Assembly (NCBI GenBank): GCA_964236535.1
Contig: CAXSEF010000119.1
Span: 1 to 8,805, forward strand
Direction of reading: 5' to 3'
Length of the DNA stretch: 8,805 nt
DNA from: CAXSEF01 sp964236535
GTDB lineage: Bacteria > Pseudomonadota > Alphaproteobacteria > Acetobacterales > Acetobacteraceae
Made by a program: the position numbers and the translations under genes. This document shows positions 5,907 to 8,805 of the stretch, one piece after another (positions within the stretch are counted from its first letter, which is position 1; every line of letters starts with the position of its first letter). A model generated the notes under the pieces. The model ran no database searches. It saw only the letters and a program-made list of their open reading frames with translations, and was not told where the DNA came from.

Positions 5907-6781
5907 CTACGTGTCGGCTTCTGCCGTGTGCATGCCGGCGTCGTATGCTATGGGCGAGCGGTAGCCCAGGGCCGAGTGCAGCCTGACAGGGTTATAGCAG
6001 CCTTCGATGCCGCTGAAGCAGGTTGTTCGGGCCTCGGCCTGGGATACGAAACGCCTGCGGCTCAGCAGCCCTGCCTCCAGCGTCGAGAAGAAGCTCTCGG
6101 CCATGGCGTTGTCGTAGGCGTCACCCACTGATCCCATCGATGGACGTACGCCCGCCTCGCCGCTTGCCGAACGCCAGGGACCTATGTTGGCTGCCCTGGT
6201 CGCTGTGGGTGAATGACGTCCTTCGGCCGACGCTGGCCAACGGCAGCGTCCATCGCATCCAGCACCAGCTCGGCGCGCAGATGGTTTGCCGTCGACCAGC
6301 CCACGATCTTGCGGCTCCAGGCGTCCAGCACGACCGCCAGGTACAGGAACCCGGCCGCCGTCGGCACAGAGGTGATGTCGGCCACCCAGAGCTGGTTCGG
6401 AACTGATACGGTGAAGTTGCGATCGACCAGATCCGGCGTCGGCCGGGCGTCCTTATCACGTCGCGTCGTCATCGGGCCACCATGCCGATGGCTGGCAACC
6501 CACCAGCACGGCGAGACGCATCAGCCGTGCAATCCGCTAGCGGCCATGTCGCTCGCCTCCGGCCTGCCGGTCGGCATGGACGCGTGCCGCTCCATACGTC
6601 TGACGCGACGTCACGTGCACGTCCGAACCCCGTTTCAGCAAAGCCTCGTCGGCAATAGCGTGAGCCGATGGCGGCCGGTGGACCCAAGCATGGTAGCCGC
6701 CTTGGACACTCCGAGGACGCGCGCCATGGTGACAATCGGGAAACAGGCCTGGTTCGCGCTCACGAACCGGAAGAGCTCGAC
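5907..6781 (-). pseudogene. IS3-family OrfB (DDE integrase domain), broken by a stop and several indels
   Basis: Pieces of one transposase are scattered over all three minus frames. FRFVSANQACFPIVTMARVLGVSK runs to about 6704, then a one-base loss leads to GGYHAWVHRPPSAHA. RHGR is followed by an in-frame TAG at 6537-6539 (normally a Lys codon), then RIARLMRLA. An extra T near 6494-6500 leads to the frame of TTRRDKDARPTPDLVDRNFT. An extra C near 6202-6211 shifts at the HSDQGSQ motif. A loss of about 5 bases near 6155-6165 leads to MGSVGDAYDNAMAESFFSTLE and the stop at 5907. The catalytic residues are still encoded: D in WVADIT, D in HSDQGS, E in NAMAESFF. There are at least five lesions, so this is an old, inactive copy. 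The start at 6781 is approximate, since OrfB is normally made by frameshifting. Confidence 0.8.
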
Positions 6782-7084
6782 AGCACTGCGGCCGGTCTCT
6801 CGTGCAAACCAGGCCGCGGCTTTCGAGAGAATGTCGCGCTCCACTCGAAGCTGCTTGTTCTCACGCCGCAGCCGGGCCAACTCATCTCGCTCGGACGCCG
6901 CCAGACCAGGGGACGTCTCCTCCCGTCTGCCCTCCTGCTTGTCGGCCGCCGCCATCCACGCGCCGATCGACTGCGCCGTGGGTTCAAACTCTCGGGAAAG
7001 ACCCTCAGGAGACTGTCCAGCACGGACAAGGTCGAACATCTGGCGGCGGAACTCAGGCGAATACAGCGAACGACTTTCGGGCAT
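6760..7084 (-). pseudogene. IS3-family OrfA (DNA-binding subunit), frameshifted near its end
   Basis: The ATG at 7082-7084 follows GAGGTG at 7 bases and gives MPESRSLYSPEFRRQMFDLV. It continues with GLSREFEPTAQSI (second helix of the helix-turn-helix), ERDELARLRRENKQLRVERDIL (the leucine-zipper-like region that mediates dimers) and SKAAAWFARETG. Related OrfA proteins then end in a short Ser/Gly tail. Here that tail (AVLSSSSGS, stop at 6760-6762) is in the next frame, reached by removing one C in the GGCC of 6787-6793. The extra base instead runs OrfA straight into the OrfB frame (VELFRFVSANQA), so the apparent fusion is a decay product. The normal -1 frameshift that makes the OrfAB transposase is no longer possible as such. 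Confidence 0.7.
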
Positions 7085-7107
7085 CAGGAGCACCTCTGCT
7101 GAGAGCT

Positions 7108-8073
<966 letters not shown>

Positions 8074-8251
8074 GAATGACTCCCTCCGACACGATCGCCG
8101 GCCGGTTATCCTAGAGCGTGATTGCACCGGATGGGATCATCCGTCCGGTAGACATGGCGGTGGCGCTGACCGCACCAAGGGCGATCACGCTGACCGGTGC
8201 AGGCTTTGGCGAAGAACCCGCATGGCTTACCGCTCACTCATGCCGCGCATC
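8074..8251. promoter_or_regulatory. Upstream region of the epimerase gene, rich in direct and inverted repeats; no gene
   Basis: Between the epimerase start and the IS630-like element I see no credible coding frame. CGCTGACCG occurs at 8164-8172 and 8188-8196, a 24-bp period. AGCGTGAT (8115-8122) is inverted as ATCACGCT (8184-8191), and GCACCGG (8124-8130) as CCGGTGC (8194-8200). A palindrome-like segment spans 8126-8149 (ACCGGA and TCCGGT arms). These could be regulator sites or the debris of a small mobile repeat. No clear -35/-10 pair is found. Confidence 0.45.
8126..8149. repeat. Imperfect palindrome upstream of the epimerase
   Basis: Outer arms ACCGGA (8126-8131) and TCCGGT (8144-8149) are perfect inverted copies. 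Inside, GGAT and ATCC also mirror each other. An alternative stem is CGGATG/CATCCG with a GGAT loop. It may be an operator or part of a dispersed intergenic repeat. Confidence 0.45.
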
Positions 8252-8805
8252 TAGAGCGGGTCCACATCGACCTGAGTCGAAGTGCTTGCCCGGCTCGGGG
8301 CTGATCTGATTGACCGTGTAGGCTGGGTTGGAGGCCAGCGGTGATGGCCAAGACGTATGGTGACGATCTGCGTGGTTGGTTGATCGCTGCCGTGGACGGC
8401 GGCATGTCCCGCACTGCCGCGGCAGCTTGGTTCGAGGTGGGCGAGGCGACGGCGATTGCCTGGTTGCGGGCCTGGCGCGACGAGGGTCGGACCAGCGCCA
8501 AGCCGAAAGGTGGCGACACCCGCTCGCACCGGATCGAGGCGTTCGCCACGGTGATCCTTGCGGCCGTTGAGGCCCGCAAGGACATCACTTTGAACGAGCT
8601 GGTGGCTGTGCTGGACCGCGACCACGGCGAGCGGTTCGCCCGCAGCGCGGTGCACCGTTTCTTCGCCCGGCGCGCGATTACGTCTAAAGAAGACGGCGCA
8701 CGCCAGCGAGCAGGAGCGACCGGACGTGGCACACAGGCGGCAGGCCTGGTTTGACAGCCAGCCCGACCTCGATCCCGAGCGGCTGATCTTCATCGATGAG
8801 AGCGG
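8252..8805 (+). mobile_element. IS630-family insertion sequence, right part outside the window
   Basis: The transposase that starts near 8341 is clearly of this family. The left end is not proven. TAGAGCGGGTCC at 8252 is a reasonable guess because these elements insert at TA and carry a leader of this size, and a stem (TCGAC/GTCGA near 8268-8281) lies just inside. The right inverted repeat, needed to confirm, is not in the window. Confidence 0.55.
8341..8805 (+). pseudogene. IS630-family transposase, frameshifted near codon 115 and cut by the window edge
   Basis: It starts at the GTG at 8341 (GGAGG six bases upstream) or the adjacent ATG at 8344. MSRTAAAAWFEVGEATAIAWLRAWRDEG (22-49) is the first helix-turn-helix, GGDTRSHRIE (57-66) the linker typical of these transposases, and DITLNELVAVLD with FARSAVHRFFARR (81-111) the second DNA-binding helix set. 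The frame then goes wrong at 8683-8690. The expected KKTAHASEQERPDV reads in the next frame from 8687 and continues AWFDSQPDLDPERLIFIDES, which contains the first catalytic Asp (FID). The original frame ends at 8754. One extra base explains this. Some elements of this family use programmed frameshifting, but no A-rich slippery run is present here, so decay is more likely. Confidence 0.75.

Noticed and set aside
8074..8127. Upstream ATG for the epimerase (18 extra residues)
   Set aside because: It has no ribosome-binding site and the extra residues precede the first strand of the fold. The GTG at 8071-8073 is preceded by GGAGGG.

Overview
The window is GC-rich (about 65-75% in most stretches I counted). 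Its gene families and insertion sequences point to an alphaproteobacterium, most likely of the Acetobacteraceae; that placement is inference from family resemblance, not from a marker gene. It reads as an accessory surface-polysaccharide locus that has been reworked by mobile DNA.

Layout. Positions 1-1163 (+) hold the 3' part of a large secreted protein: a beta-sandwich tail of the kind that follows glycoside hydrolase barrels, an Ala/Pro/Thr linker, then a glycine-rich repeat region. A gene-free stretch (1164-1450) follows, packed with hairpins, including two adjacent 25-bp hairpin units that differ by a compensatory base-pair change. It lies between convergent transcription units. From 5559 down to 1451 everything is on the minus strand: a family 2 glycosyltransferase (4573-5559), a 385-bp gap, a Wzx-type flippase (2661-4187), a second family 2 glycosyltransferase (1780-2661) and a small exported protein (1451-1783). 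The last three overlap by 1 and 4 bases and should be translationally coupled.

Positions 5560-7140 are a mobile-element scar. An AT-rich island (37.5% GC over 5521-5640) is followed by a 131-bp fragment of an IS3-family (IS407-like) OrfA. Next comes a decayed IS3-family element of about 1.28 kb (5865-7140) with visible inverted repeats, a candidate 4-bp target duplication (AGTC) and at least six frame-breaking lesions. It lies against the 3' end of a minus-strand NAD-dependent sugar epimerase (7108-8073) and appears to supply that gene's last ten codons and its stop. Upstream of the epimerase is a 267-bp region with permuted inverted repeats, direct repeats and the recurring motif CTAGAGC. 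The window ends inside an IS630-family element (from about 8252) whose transposase carries a frameshift.

How the genes fit together. The epimerase would supply a nucleotide sugar, the two glycosyltransferases would add sugars to a lipid-linked unit, and the flippase would move that unit across the inner membrane. The small exported protein may act outside the cytoplasm in the same process. The convergent glycoside-hydrolase-like repeat protein may act on, or sit in, the extracellular polymer. The mobile elements separate the epimerase from the rest, so the surviving set is probably only part of an older cluster. I see no defence system, CRISPR array, tRNA, rRNA or riboswitch.
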